A stretch of DNA of 44,368 bases, taken from positions 1 through 44,368 of the forward strand of contig JAFMFM010000012.1 of assembly GCA_017856115.1 (NCBI GenBank), given 5' to 3'. This document shows positions 1 to 7,923 of this stretch, in pieces; the stretch's first letter is position 1; the number at the start of each line of letters is the position of its first letter. The stretch comes from Actinomycetota bacterium. GTDB lineage: Bacteria; Actinomycetota; Acidimicrobiia; Acidimicrobiales; Ilumatobacteraceae. The notes under the pieces were generated by a model. The model worked only from the letters and a program-made list of their open reading frames with translations. It was not told where the DNA came from and searched no databases. Both the position numbers and the translations under genes were made by a program.

Positions 1-395
1 CGATCGGTTCGTTGTTGGTAACCGGCGTATCCCTTGTACTTCTGTTCGACGATCGGCCACAAACGTGCCCGCTCCGCTGCAGTGGCGGTGCGGGCGGTCA
101 TCGTCTTGGTGGGCTGGCCCTTGAATTTCACTTGCACTCGCGGGTTCGCCACCAGATTCAGGTACCAGGCGGGGTGAACATCATCTCCACCACGTGATGC
201 AACGACCACGATGGATTCACCTTCCTGCATCGGTGACGTCAACATCACGCTTCGAGGCTTTCCGGTCTTGCGACCAGTCGTGGTCAGTTCAAGCACGGGC
301 ATGTTGCCGGCTTCCCACCCCTTGCGACCGCCGGTGACGCGCAAGATGATGCGATGGGCGATGTTCATCGCTTTCAATGTGGCGTTGCTCGGCAT
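1..395 (-). CDS. F420 (deazaflavin)-dependent nitroreductase family protein, partial
   Basis: The reverse strand reads as a Ddn-type small split beta-barrel protein. Family hallmarks visible are TTTGRKTGKPRSVML near residue 40 and PAWYLNLVANP near residue 75. Family members bind cofactor F420 and reduce nitro compounds, quinones or related substrates; the substrate here cannot be told. The chosen ATG (395-393) lies 5 nt after the stop of the upstream M20 peptidase gene, so the two are probably co-transcribed. The C-terminus runs off the left edge after about 131 residues. The cofC/fbiD gene in this window is consistent with the cell making F420. Confidence 0.85.
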   Translation of the reverse strand, partial: MPSNATLKAMNIAHRIILRVTGGRKGWEAGNMPVLELTTTGRKTGKPRSVMLTSPMQEGESIVVVASRGGDDVHPAWYLNLVANPRVQVKFKGQPTKTMTARTATAAERARLWPIVEQKYKGYAGYQQRTD

Positions 396-400
396 CGTGG

Positions 401-1549
401 TCAACCGTTCACGATTGCTTGCACGAGACCGGCGATCAATGCCGCGCGCTCGGGCATGAGATCGAGTCGAACATGTTCGGTTTCGGCGTGTGCACCGGCA
501 CCGACGGCGCCGAGACCATCGAGCGTGCGTATACCTACTGCGGCAGTGATGTTCCCGTCGCTACCGCCGCCGACTGCAACTCCTCGTAGACCGCCGATGG
601 CATACTCGCCAGCAACCTTTTCCGCAATGGCAAACAGCTCCGTGGTCATCGACTCGTGCATCGGTGGTCGGTTCATTCCCCCGGACACCGTGACGGTTGC
701 ACCCGGCAAGGTTGCAACGAGCGAAGCCATACCGCGTTCCAAGCGATCCTTCTCCTCGGGAATGACGCAGCGCACGTCAACGGAAATGGTTGCCGAGTCA
801 GGCACCACATTGTCAGCCGTACCGGCTTTGGCCACGGTGGGCGTCACCGTCGTGCCCAGCTCGGGTCGGGCCAGTGCGGCAATACGGGGCACCTGTGCTG
901 CGAGCTCTACCAGTGCATTGATTCCCTTCTCGGGCTCAAGCCCCGCGTGCGAGGCGCGACCCGCAATGTTCACCATGAACGTTCCGGTCCCCTTGCGGGC
1001 AATCTTCAATGCGCCACCGTCGGCACTCGGCTCCAACACCAAGACTGCTCCAGTTGCCTTGGCGCGTTCCTCCAACAATGCGCGGGATGCGTGCGAACCC
1101 ACTTCTTCGTCGGCGGTAATGAGGATCTCGGTGTGGTACCACTCCTTTACCGCAGCCACGCCGTAGATGGCTTGAACGATTCCGGCCTTCATATCGAAGA
1201 TGCCGGGGCCGCGACCGATGTTGCCGTCACGCGTGAACGGTCGGCGTGCCACCGTGCCGAGCGGGAACACGGTGTCGTGATGGCCAACGATGAGCACCTT
1301 GGTGTCGTTACTGCCCTTCCAGTGCACGTGCGGGCCACGATCGCTTTCGATGAGTGTGGGCGGCGTACCCAACACTCGGGTCATCAGGTCGGCAAGAAAG
1401 TGCGCACTACGTTCGAGGCATTCACGCTCCAGCGACGGCGACTCCACGTTGACGAACGTCTCCAGATCGGTGATCATTGCGTCGCCCTGAGTGTCGAGAT
1501 ATGCGCGCACCTGTGCGGCGGTGCGATGGTCAGAGACGCCGAGAGTCAT
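401..1549 (-). CDS. M20 family metallopeptidase (carboxypeptidase G2/ArgE-like)
   Basis: This 382-residue protein has the full M20 di-zinc set: GHHDTVFP (His91/Asp93 region), GIFDMKAG with the bridging Asp119, TADEEVGS with the Glu-Glu pair at 148-149, and a late GAGAHAETEHV segment carrying the last histidine ligand. The central part resembles the dimerisation domain. Closest by eye to glutamate carboxypeptidase (CPG2-like) enzymes, which cleave C-terminal glutamate or other N-acyl amino acids; the actual substrate is not readable. No signal peptide is visible, so it is probably cytoplasmic. It is followed 5 nt later by the F420 nitroreductase gene in the same direction. Confidence 0.88.
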   Translation of the reverse strand: MTLGVSDHRTAAQVRAYLDTQGDAMITDLETFVNVESPSLERECLERSAHFLADLMTRVLGTPPTLIESDRGPHVHWKGSNDTKVLIVGHHDTVFPLGTVARRPFTRDGNIGRGPGIFDMKAGIVQAIYGVAAVKEWYHTEILITADEEVGSHASRALLEERAKATGAVLVLEPSADGGALKIARKGTGTFMVNIAGRASHAGLEPEKGINALVELAAQVPRIAALARPELGTTVTPTVAKAGTADNVVPDSATISVDVRCVIPEEKDRLERGMASLVATLPGATVTVSGGMNRPPMHESMTTELFAIAEKVAGEYAIGGLRGVAVGGGSDGNITAAVGIRTLDGLGAVGAGAHAETEHVRLDLMPERAALIAGLVQAIVNG

Positions 1550-1569
1550 GTGCCTTCATTCTGTCGGAG

Positions 1570-1654
1570 TGCCCGGGGCGGGACTCGAACCCACACAGCC
1601 ATTTCTGGCCAGGGGGGTTTAAGCCCCCCGCGTCTACCATTTCGCCACCCGGGC
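1570..1654 (-). tRNA. tRNA-Leu (anticodon UAA)
   Basis: The reverse strand folds as a class II tRNA of 85 nt. The acceptor stem GCCCGGG/CCCGGGC is a perfect 7-bp match with discriminator A. The anticodon arm is GGGGG-CUUAAAC-CCCCC, placing UAA at positions 34-36 behind U33. A long variable arm and a GGTTCGAGTCC T-loop region are present. CCA is not encoded. Confidence 0.93.
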
Positions 1655-1694
1655 AATGCGACGTCGTTGCATGGCCGAAATGCTCGACCGCACT

Positions 1695-2075
1695 TCAGGC
1701 TACGTGCGCAGCAGTGGGCTCGTTTCGGTTGGCACGAGCTTGGACATTGGCATTCTCGAGTGAGTTCCACAACGCACCACGTACTTGCGCGGCATGTGTG
1801 GGCGACAACCGATTGAGCATCACTACACCCTCGATCATGTCGGCCACCACGGCGGCAAGGGGGCGATCCTTAACGTTTACCGCGACGATTCCGGCAACTT
1901 CATCACCCATAAAACGACGCATGGTGCGATCCACCCCGATGATGCGGGTTGGACACCGGAAACCCGGCGCAGCCAACCCCAAGTGACGCGTCGTCGACGC
2001 AATGGCGCGAGCCAACGCCGCAAATTCCACGGTGGAGAGTGCTGTCGGATTGCTGCGCATAGAACCGCTCATCAT
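1695..2075 (-). CDS. Conserved hypothetical protein
   Basis: Soluble protein of about 126 residues that I do not assign to a named family. It has a coherent core, with segments such as RIIGVDRTMRRF, VAVNVKDRPLAAVVADMIEG and VRGALWNSLE, suggesting a small alpha/beta fold. The reading frame extends to 2105, but ATG codons at 2075, 2072 and 2060 are all possible starts and none has a clear ribosome binding site; I chose 2075. It is divergent from the nuclease gene at 2129 and lies just downstream of the start region of that gene's promoter. Function unknown. Confidence 0.55.
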   Translation of the reverse strand: MMSGSMRSNPTALSTVEFAALARAIASTTRHLGLAAPGFRCPTRIIGVDRTMRRFMGDEVAGIVAVNVKDRPLAAVVADMIEGVVMLNRLSPTHAAQVRGALWNSLENANVQARANRNEPTAAHVA

Positions 2076-2128
2076 GTCATGGGGGTGACACGTAGAACCG
2101 AGCACCGGCTCGGTACTGTTGCCACACG

Positions 2129-3076
2129 ATGGTGACGCCCCCCGTTCCCCCGGCGTCTTCGGAAGCGCCGCTCAACCCCATGCAACAAGCGGTGGTCGAC
2201 ACGCTCGGCAAGTCTCCTGATTGGACACCACTTCCCACCAGCGTCGTGGATGCCGTGCGAACGATGTTGCACGACCAGCTGGCCGGTATCGCACCACGAT
2301 TCAGCAAGGACAACCCGTTGTGGTTGAGCAAGAACAAACTCACCACCATCCATGGTTGCGAAGCCCACCACGTCGCCACCAGGGACTCTTTTGCATGGAC
2401 CCCCATCACCGCCCGCGGAACCGTGCTGCACAAGGCTGTCGAGCTCGGTGTGCATTGGCGGGGCGACTCCTCGCCCGCAGAGATCGTCGACGAAGCCATC
2501 GCCCGGCTTGCGGACTCCAACAACAACGTCGCTGACTTCCTCATCGGAATGAGCCCGGGCGACGCCGCCCAGCTACGTGGATACGCAGTCGACCTCTACA
2601 CGCGCTTCGAGGAATGCTTTCCCAAACTCAAGCCATCGTGGCGTCCGGTAACCGAGTCATCCGCGCGCTACGAACTGTTCGGTGGCGCAATCGTGCTCGG
2701 CACGCGGGCCGACCTCACCCTTGGCACCGCTGAACAGAAGGTGATCATCGACGTGAAGAGTGGTGGCTTGCACGTGTCGCATCGTGAAGACTTGCGCTTT
2801 TATGCGTTGGTGGAAGCGCTACGCAGTGGAATGGCGCCGCGCCGATTGGCAACGTACTCACTGGCTGCGGCACGTGCCGATGTTGAAGATGTATCCGAAG
2901 GCGTGCTACAGGCTGCAGTACGTCGCGTGGTCGCTGGTGTGCAACGGATGGTCGCAGTCGAGTTGGACAAGGCCGAACCAACGCGTCGTCCTGCGGCCCA
3001 CTGTCGATGGTGTCCGCTGAACGAGGAGTGCACGCAGGGGATGGCGTATCTCGCGAGGGACCCGGAAGAGGAATAG
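2129..3076 (+). CDS. RecB-like PD-(D/E)XK nuclease with Fe-S cluster cysteines
   Basis: A 315-residue stand-alone nuclease of the AddB/Cas4/RecB type. The core motif is TRADLT (Asp195) followed by VIIDVKSG (Asp208, Lys210), with a plausible His101 upstream. Four cysteines match the Fe-S staple of this group: Cys77 and then HCRWCPLNEEC near the C-terminus (Cys292, Cys295, Cys301; C-x2-C-x5-C). No helicase domain is attached. A -10-like TACTGT at 2114-2119 ends 9 nt before the ATG, so the transcript may be nearly leaderless. No cas genes are nearby, so I infer a DNA repair or processing role, not CRISPR adaptation. Confidence 0.82.
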   Translation: MVTPPVPPASSEAPLNPMQQAVVDTLGKSPDWTPLPTSVVDAVRTMLHDQLAGIAPRFSKDNPLWLSKNKLTTIHGCEAHHVATRDSFAWTPITARGTVLHKAVELGVHWRGDSSPAEIVDEAIARLADSNNNVADFLIGMSPGDAAQLRGYAVDLYTRFEECFPKLKPSWRPVTESSARYELFGGAIVLGTRADLTLGTAEQKVIIDVKSGGLHVSHREDLRFYALVEALRSGMAPRRLATYSLAAARADVEDVSEGVLQAAVRRVVAGVQRMVAVELDKAEPTRRPAAHCRWCPLNEECTQGMAYLARDPEEE

Positions 3077-3106
3077 GGCGAGGCTTCGGTCCTGCGCTGA
3101 GTCCGC

Positions 3107-3754
3107 TCAGCGCGACATCAGCGCGAGTGGCACGCCGAGGCCCGCACCGGATCGCACCGTTGCAATGAGTCGTCCCGGCTGCACGGCTGGTTTTGGTGCA
3201 CCGATCACGTCTGGACCAAGGTGTGCGCACACCGTCGCGATGTCATTGACGACGAGCACGAAACCCCAGTATGTGGCGTCGCTCGCAACGGCGCGCGGCT
3301 GTACCAACCGGCGCTCCACCACTTCGAGAATGACGCTTCCCCAGCGATGGAAGCCTTGAATACCTCGTTCACTCTCCTTTAAACGCTTGAGCTCAGCACC
3401 AGATACTCGAGTGATCTCGGAGCAGGTGGCACGCACGTCGTCGGCCAGCACCACGACATGGTCGACGCCGACCACATTCAATTGGAATGGTGCGTCACCG
3501 CCACGGGTGAGCGGCGTTGTGACGACGGTGCCGCCACGGGTGAGCGGCGCAGTGGCAACGTCGCCGTGAACCACCGGCAACCCCGCAATGTTTGCCACTC
3601 GGTTGGGACAACCAACGAGCGTCAGATGTTGCAGGCCGGGCGGCAACGACTCGTCGATGCACAGCGACACGTCACCGAGTGACGAACCGACTACCCCAAT
3701 ATCGCGCCACGGTGCCGCGCGACCACCAACGGTGATTTCGGCGACGCGTGTCAG
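3107..3754 (-). CDS. VOC (glyoxalase/bleomycin-resistance) superfamily protein, non-standard start likely
   Basis: The reliable part reads as two VOC half-modules: an N-terminal half with LTLVGCPNRV and a second half beginning with FQLNVVGVDHVVVLADD and containing IQGFHRWGSVILEVVE. Substrate unknown. The first usable GTG is at 3670, but the same frame continues upstream with VOC-like sequence (LTRVAEITVGG) back to a CTG at 3754. There is no ATG, GTG or TTG between them, and the frame closes only at the bL37 stop codon, which lies in the same frame. I therefore place the start provisionally at CTG 3754; 3670 is the conservative alternative. A 33-bp internal tandem duplication encodes the repeated PLTRGG. 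Confidence 0.68.
   Translation of the reverse strand: MTRVAEITVGGRAAPWRDIGVVGSSLGDVSLCIDESLPPGLQHLTLVGCPNRVANIAGLPVVHGDVATAPLTRGGTVVTTPLTRGGDAPFQLNVVGVDHVVVLADDVRATCSEITRVSGAELKRLKESERGIQGFHRWGSVILEVVERRLVQPRAVASDATYWGFVLVVNDIATVCAHLGPDVIGAPKPAVQPGRLIATVRSGAGLGVPLALMSR
3498..3563. repeat. 33-bp tandem duplication inside the VOC gene
   Basis: Two copies of a 33-bp unit (3498-3530 and 3531-3563) share an identical 19-bp core. On the coding strand they give two successive 11-residue units with the same PLTRGG core, in the linker between the two VOC half-modules. It is in frame and probably neutral. Confidence 0.7.
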
Positions 3755-3793
3755 GGGCGGTGAGGAAGAACGACTGGAATCAGACGAGAGAAA

Positions 3794-3880
3794 TTAGCGG
3801 CGACCCATGTTGGGACGCTTGCCGTGATTTGCTTTCGAGCGGCGCATGCGCGCCTTGCGCTTCTTGGTCTTCTTGGACAT
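3794..3880 (-). CDS. Ribosomal protein bL37-type mini-protein (28 aa)
   Basis: A very short basic ORF: MSKKTKKRKARMRRSK, then ANHGKRPNMGRR. The ANHGKRPN ending is what I recall as the signature of actinobacterial bL37, the roughly 24-residue large-subunit protein first seen in mycobacterial ribosome structures. Its few extra N-terminal lysines and C-terminal residues are compatible with that family. It would bind 23S rRNA through its basic residues. No strong Shine-Dalgarno sequence precedes the ATG. The VOC gene follows in the same frame after the TAA stop. A short AURKAIP1/bS22-type protein is the alternative, but the NHGKRPN motif argues against it. Confidence 0.75.
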   Translation of the reverse strand: MSKKTKKRKARMRRSKANHGKRPNMGRR

Positions 3881-3904
3881 GAGCGTTAAGGGTAGTGGAG
3901 CCAA

Positions 3905-4870
3905 CTAGTTCTGCTGTCGCCAGCGCTTGGCCCCGTTCACGTAGGGCGTTCCGGTGGCACTCGTCGTAGAGCACACGTACGTGCGCCCTCGATAGGTGCC
4001 CACGGCTCCTTCGGGTGCGCAGAACGCACCGGGGCGAACCGTTGGAAGTGAGCCGGTGGTTGGCTGTGTCGTGGACGACGAATTTGTCTGTGTCGTGGAC
4101 GAGGCGGACGATCCACTCCCTCTTGCGGTCGTGGTTGGCGCACGAGTTGCAGTCGTGGCAGGTGTCGTTGAAGTCGACACGGTGCCGCCGGGTGGTGGAT
4201 TCCAGCCACGCATCGTGGTGCCCGCGCACGTGCCGGAGAGCACGTTGTTGAGTCGTCCCCATTCACTCTGGTCCATCGACAAACCCCAACGGGCCTTCAC
4301 TGCAATCCAGTTCGCGCTGTACGTGCACCAGAAGCCCCGCAATTGCGGCATCCAGTTGGATGGATCCCTGTCCCCTTTCGATCGATTGCTGGACGCCGAC
4401 ACCGCCACCAGCGTTCGCGGGTCCGACGTGTCGTTCGCATACGCCGTGCGCTGTTCGAGGTTCCACTGCCACGCGCCAGAGTCCCATGCCTCCTTCAGGG
4501 CCACCGTGTGGTCGATGTCCATCGACGTTCGGTCGGAGGACTTTCTGCCGTCGTACGGTGACAACCAGTCGGCTTCGACGACGAAGCATCGGAACGGATC
4601 CACCTGCGGCAATCCGAGCGCGTCGCGTTTCAGTACCTGCTCTCGGGCGTCGCAGCCGTCACCGTCCACGTCGCGCCAGTGCGGAAAGAGGTTTCGTTTG
4701 TAACCGCGCGAATACTCCTTCTCGACAGGGATGGTCTTCAAGACCTCCAGGGCCAGAACGATGTCATCGGCACCTTCGACGCGCAGGTCGACTCCTCGAT
4801 CGACCGCGGCGGCACCGGTGACGCCCACCGAAACAGCGAGAGCGGCTCCGGCGACGACGCGAAACTTCAC
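3905..4870 (-). CDS. Secreted HNH nuclease, DUF1524/GmrSD C-terminal-like
   Basis: From the GTG at 4870 this is a 321-residue exported protein with a signal peptide (basic start VKFR, hydrophobic VVAGAALAVSVGVTGAAA). The nuclease core carries MDIDHTVALKEAW, the His-containing beta-beta-alpha-metal motif of DUF1524 proteins, followed by a conserved NRSKGDRDPSNWMP segment. Behind it lies a Thr/Ser-rich linker (about residues 225-275) and a small C-terminal module with two cysteines (FCAPEG, YVCST). The start codon overlaps the ferredoxin stop as GTGA, which favours translational coupling and argues against the longer frame to 4939. It probably degrades extracellular DNA. Confidence 0.8.
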   Translation of the reverse strand: MKFRVVAGAALAVSVGVTGAAAVDRGVDLRVEGADDIVLALEVLKTIPVEKEYSRGYKRNLFPHWRDVDGDGCDAREQVLKRDALGLPQVDPFRCFVVEADWLSPYDGRKSSDRTSMDIDHTVALKEAWDSGAWQWNLEQRTAYANDTSDPRTLVAVSASSNRSKGDRDPSNWMPQLRGFWCTYSANWIAVKARWGLSMDQSEWGRLNNVLSGTCAGTTMRGWNPPPGGTVSTSTTPATTATRAPTTTARGSGSSASSTTQTNSSSTTQPTTGSLPTVRPGAFCAPEGAVGTYRGRTYVCSTTSATGTPYVNGAKRWRQQN

Positions 4871-5151
4871 GAGATTGCGCTGGCCCCACCAACGAACGTG
4901 AGTCGCTCGTCTTCGTCGCTCGTGTCGATGAAAATGCATTCACCGGGGCACACGTCGGCCGCCAACACCACCGCGCCCATGTGCTTGTGATGAACCGTCG
5001 CCAGACTGCCCGCGCTCCCCGGATCGTTCAGCACCATGCCATCCTCCACCACGTACGCAATGCCGTCCTCCAGTTGCGTGAATACGTCGGGACAATGATC
5101 GACGCACAGACCGTCACCCGTGCACAGGTCTTGGTCGATCCACACGCGCAC
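4867..5151 (-). CDS. Ferredoxin, short Fe-S type with insertion
   Basis: A 94-residue electron carrier. Cys10, Cys16 and Cys20 (C-x5-C-x3-CP, in LCTGDGLCVDHCP) plus a late DVCPGEC (Cys68, Cys72) give enough ligands for one 4Fe-4S or 3Fe-4S cluster. About 25 residues longer than the minimal actinobacterial P450-type ferredoxin in this window because of an insertion between the cysteine groups (around residues 36-60). It starts with GTG, sits 9 nt after the MauE-like gene and overlaps the nuclease gene by four bases. Its redox partner is not obvious; the flavin reductase two genes upstream is a candidate. Confidence 0.85.
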   Translation of the reverse strand: MRVWIDQDLCTGDGLCVDHCPDVFTQLEDGIAYVVEDGMVLNDPGSAGSLATVHHKHMGAVVLAADVCPGECIFIDTSDEDERLTFVGGASAIS

Positions 5152-5160
5152 GTCTTCAGG

Positions 5161-5541
5161 CTACGAAGCAAGGGCGACGATCACCAAGATGAGCAACGCG
5201 AAATTGCGCACGATGTCACGGACACCGATCGGTCGCTGCGACGAGCCACCGAAACAGGCGCATGGAGGACGCTCGCCAGCTCGCAGGTGCCATGCCAACA
5301 ACATCGTGAAAGCCAGGAGAAGTACCGCAGCTGCCGCGAGAAACCGACTGCGCCAAGAGTCACCCAGCACCACCCCGAGACCGATCACCACCTCCGCCAC
5401 CATCACCGCGAATGCGCCAGCCGGTGGTACGCCGAGCCGTCGAGCCGACACCAGCCACGAACGTCCAGCAAGCATCTTCGACACCCCCGCATACACCAGC
5501 ACCGCACCAACCACGAATGCTGCAGCGTTCGACAGGTTCAC
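5161..5541 (-). CDS. MauE/DoxX-like integral membrane protein
   Basis: A 126-residue protein with about four predicted transmembrane helices (AAAFVVGAVLVYAGVSKML, AFAVMVAEVVIGLGVVLG, LAAAAVLLLAFTMLLAW and ALLILVIVALAS). The PPCACFGG motif before the last helix is typical of MauE-family proteins, which take part in disulfide or cofactor maturation of periplasmic proteins. That role is established only for some members. ATG overlaps the flavin reductase stop by four bases, so the two are translationally coupled. Confidence 0.8.
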   Translation of the reverse strand: MNLSNAAAFVVGAVLVYAGVSKMLAGRSWLVSARRLGVPPAGAFAVMVAEVVIGLGVVLGDSWRSRFLAAAAVLLLAFTMLLAWHLRAGERPPCACFGGSSQRPIGVRDIVRNFALLILVIVALAS

Positions 5542-6050
5542 GATTCGATTCGTGCGTCGCCCGTCTTGCCCCGATAAAACACCATGGACGGCTGCGTGGA
5601 GTTTCGAACCCGAAAATCCGTAACCATCCCAACGACCAGATCGTGATCACCGATAGATCGGGTTGAATCGAGCGTGCAGTCGATGGTGGCCACGACGTCG
5701 GGCAACACGGGTGAACCGTTCGTCGACACACCGAAATCGAGACCGGAGAAACGTGACTCTTCGTTGTTGTCCTTTGCAAATTTCCAACAAAGGTCCGACT
5801 GCGCACTGCCGAGAATGTTGGCGGTGAACGATCCGCGCTCGGCGATGAGCGGCCACGTCCGCGAGGAGCGACCTACGAAGAAGCCGGCAAGCGGTGGATC
5901 GAGTGAAATTGAAGCGAACGAGCCGATGGTGATACCGAGCGGTTCGCCAGACGTACTCAATCCGGTGATGACCACCACGCCGGTTGGGAGATGGCCGAAC
6001 AGCGAGCGGAATTCCTTGGAGTCGAACGGTGGTGCGCCGGCGGTGCTCAC
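5538..6050 (-). CDS. Flavin reductase domain protein (FMN-binding split barrel)
   Basis: A 170-residue flavin reductase-like protein. The LFGHLPTGVVVITG start, GITIGSFASISLDPPL and the following FFVGRSSRTWP stretch are the flavin-contacting segments of the family; FTANILGSAQ and the C-terminal VVGMVTDFRV also fit. Such proteins reduce FMN or FAD with NAD(P)H and often feed two-component monooxygenases. No monooxygenase partner is in the operon, so the client is unknown. Four-base overlaps join it to the MBL gene upstream and the MauE gene downstream. Confidence 0.88.
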   Translation of the reverse strand: MSTAGAPPFDSKEFRSLFGHLPTGVVVITGLSTSGEPLGITIGSFASISLDPPLAGFFVGRSSRTWPLIAERGSFTANILGSAQSDLCWKFAKDNNEESRFSGLDFGVSTNGSPVLPDVVATIDCTLDSTRSIGDHDLVVGMVTDFRVRNSTQPSMVFYRGKTGDARIES

Positions 6051-6889
6051 GCACTACACGTTACGACGTCCACCGTCTGGCCCTCGCGTGCGGCAAAGAC
6101 ATCGACGCTCGATGCGGCTGCAACGCTCTCCGCAATGCTCGAGAGCGATGCATCGCTGCGAGACGGATCGTGGTGGAACAAGGCCAACTGCTTCACTCGA
6201 CACGTTTCTGCCACCCAGCGGGCGTAGGCGAACGTCGAATGTCCCCACGACGACTTCGCCTCGAACTCCGCGTCGGTGAATTGCGAGTCGTGAATCAACA
6301 AGTCGGCATCCTCACAGAGTGCCCGGGCGCCATCGGTGAGCGAAAAGTCCGCGCCGGCGGGCTGTTGATGATCGGAAAGATACGTCACCGCGACACCGGC
6401 ATGTGAAACTCGGAATCCGAGCGTCGGTCCAACGTGAGGTACGTACCTACTACGCACCTGCATGTTGCCCACCGTGAAGTCGTCGTCCCCCACTTCATGG
6501 AACACCAGTCGGGCCGCGAACTGTTCGAGTGGCACCGGGAACATCGGTGGTTTGATCTTTTCCAGGAACAACTCCTTCACGGAACGTCCGTCCGGCTGCT
6601 TCGGCGCGTAGATCTCGAAGATGGTGTCGCCGCGCAGAAGCGGCTCGAAGAACGGCAGACCCATGGTGTGGTCGTAATGCAAATGCGTGAGCAGACACAC
6701 CGCATGGAAGTTCGGTGTGCCGTTCACCTGTTTCCCGAAGTAACGCAGCCCGGTACCGAGATCGAAGATGATCGGAATCTCGTCATCCGCACGCAGCGAA
6801 ACACACGAGGTGTTGCCACCGAAGTGTCGAGTCTCGTCGCAGTGGCACGGAGTGGAACCGCGCACGCCGTGGAAAGTCACGTTCAACAT
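6047..6889 (-). CDS. MBL-fold metallohydrolase
   Basis: A 280-residue metallo-beta-lactamase-fold enzyme. The zinc motif is THLHYDHTMGLPFF; further ligands are likely His in VPHVGPT, Asp in YLSDHQQ, and a late HDSQF/GHSTF region. It resembles the group that includes phosphodiesterase and tRNase Z-like hydrolases more than true beta-lactamases. It is the first gene of the five-gene minus-strand operon. A possible -10 (TAGCGT) lies about 11 nt upstream of the ATG. Substrate unknown. Confidence 0.85.
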   Translation of the reverse strand: MLNVTFHGVRGSTPCHCDETRHFGGNTSCVSLRADDEIPIIFDLGTGLRYFGKQVNGTPNFHAVCLLTHLHYDHTMGLPFFEPLLRGDTIFEIYAPKQPDGRSVKELFLEKIKPPMFPVPLEQFAARLVFHEVGDDDFTVGNMQVRSRYVPHVGPTLGFRVSHAGVAVTYLSDHQQPAGADFSLTDGARALCEDADLLIHDSQFTDAEFEAKSSWGHSTFAYARWVAETCRVKQLALFHHDPSRSDASLSSIAESVAAASSVDVFAAREGQTVDVVTCSA

Positions 6890-6985
6890 GGGCTGTGCTG
6901 ACGCTAAGGCGAACGGTGGAAGGCAACCCCTTCGTGCAGCGGTGACGTTCGTCGCAAAGCGCAGGGTTCATCTACTGTGTGAGAC

Positions 6986-7882
6986 ATGTCAACACCGAAA
7001 AAAGGAACGCCGATCACCAGTTCCACGATTCGTGCCGGCGAACTCGACGTCACCTTTCTCGAGTGTGGCTCGGGCCCACTGGCGTTGTGCATGCATGGAT
7101 TTCCGGACTCACCGCACACGTGGCGCCACCTCATGCCCGAATTGGCCGAGCGTGGTTACCGCGCAGTAGCACCGTTTCAGCGCGGTTACTCCCCGACCAC
7201 GGTGGCTCCGTCCGGCGTCTATCAGACGGCGGCGCTGGCTCGTGACGCGAACGCACTGCACGAAGCGCTCGGTGGCGACGGACGTGCGGTGATCATCGGA
7301 CACGATTGGGGCGCACCCACGGTGTGCGGTGCGGCAATCGACCAGCCACATCGCTGGAGCAAGGTCGTGAGCATCGCGGTACCGCCGGGACCTGCGCTCG
7401 GCGTTTCGTTTCTCGGAAATCTGGCGCAAATTCAGCGCAGTTGGTACATGTTCTTCTTTCAACATGCGCTCGCCAACCACGTGGTAGCGGCCAACGACCT
7501 TGCGTTCATCGACATGTTGTGGTCGCAATGGTCGCCCGGTTACGACGCGAGCAGGGATCTTCCGTTCGTCAAGGACGCACTTCGAAGTCCGGAGAATCTG
7601 CAGGCGGCACTCGGCTACTACCGAGCCACATTGGGTGACGGAAAGCGGGATCCGGAACTTGCCACGCTCCAGCAACGCATGGGCAGCGAGTTTCCCACAC
7701 AGCCGATGTTGTACCTGCACGGCGAGGATTGCGGTTGCATCGGCATCGAAGTCGCGAAGGCTGCGCAAGCAACCGCTCCGGCGAACGTTCGCTTCGAATA
7801 CGTGGCGAACGCCGGACACTTCGTGCAAGTGGAGCGACCCGATCACGTGAATCGGCTCATCCTCGATTTCATTGTCGGCTAG
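6986..7882 (+). CDS. Alpha/beta hydrolase, epoxide hydrolase-like
   Basis: A 298-residue alpha/beta hydrolase. The oxyanion motif is HGFPDS, and the nucleophile elbow GHDWGA has Asp107, as in epoxide hydrolases and haloalkane dehalogenases, rather than Ser. The acid is probably Asp248 (HGEDCG) and the base His278 (NAGHFV). Tyr211/Tyr212 in the cap could be the epoxide-polarising tyrosine, which favours epoxide hydrolase. TACTGT at 6973-6978 ends 7 nt before the ATG, predicting a leaderless transcript. It is divergent from the MBL operon. Confidence 0.85.
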   Translation: MSTPKKGTPITSSTIRAGELDVTFLECGSGPLALCMHGFPDSPHTWRHLMPELAERGYRAVAPFQRGYSPTTVAPSGVYQTAALARDANALHEALGGDGRAVIIGHDWGAPTVCGAAIDQPHRWSKVVSIAVPPGPALGVSFLGNLAQIQRSWYMFFFQHALANHVVAANDLAFIDMLWSQWSPGYDASRDLPFVKDALRSPENLQAALGYYRATLGDGKRDPELATLQQRMGSEFPTQPMLYLHGEDCGCIGIEVAKAAQATAPANVRFEYVANAGHFVQVERPDHVNRLILDFIVG

Positions 7883-7923
7883 TCGTCTGCCCGAGCAAGT
7901 GATTCACCTGCTCTACATATCTC

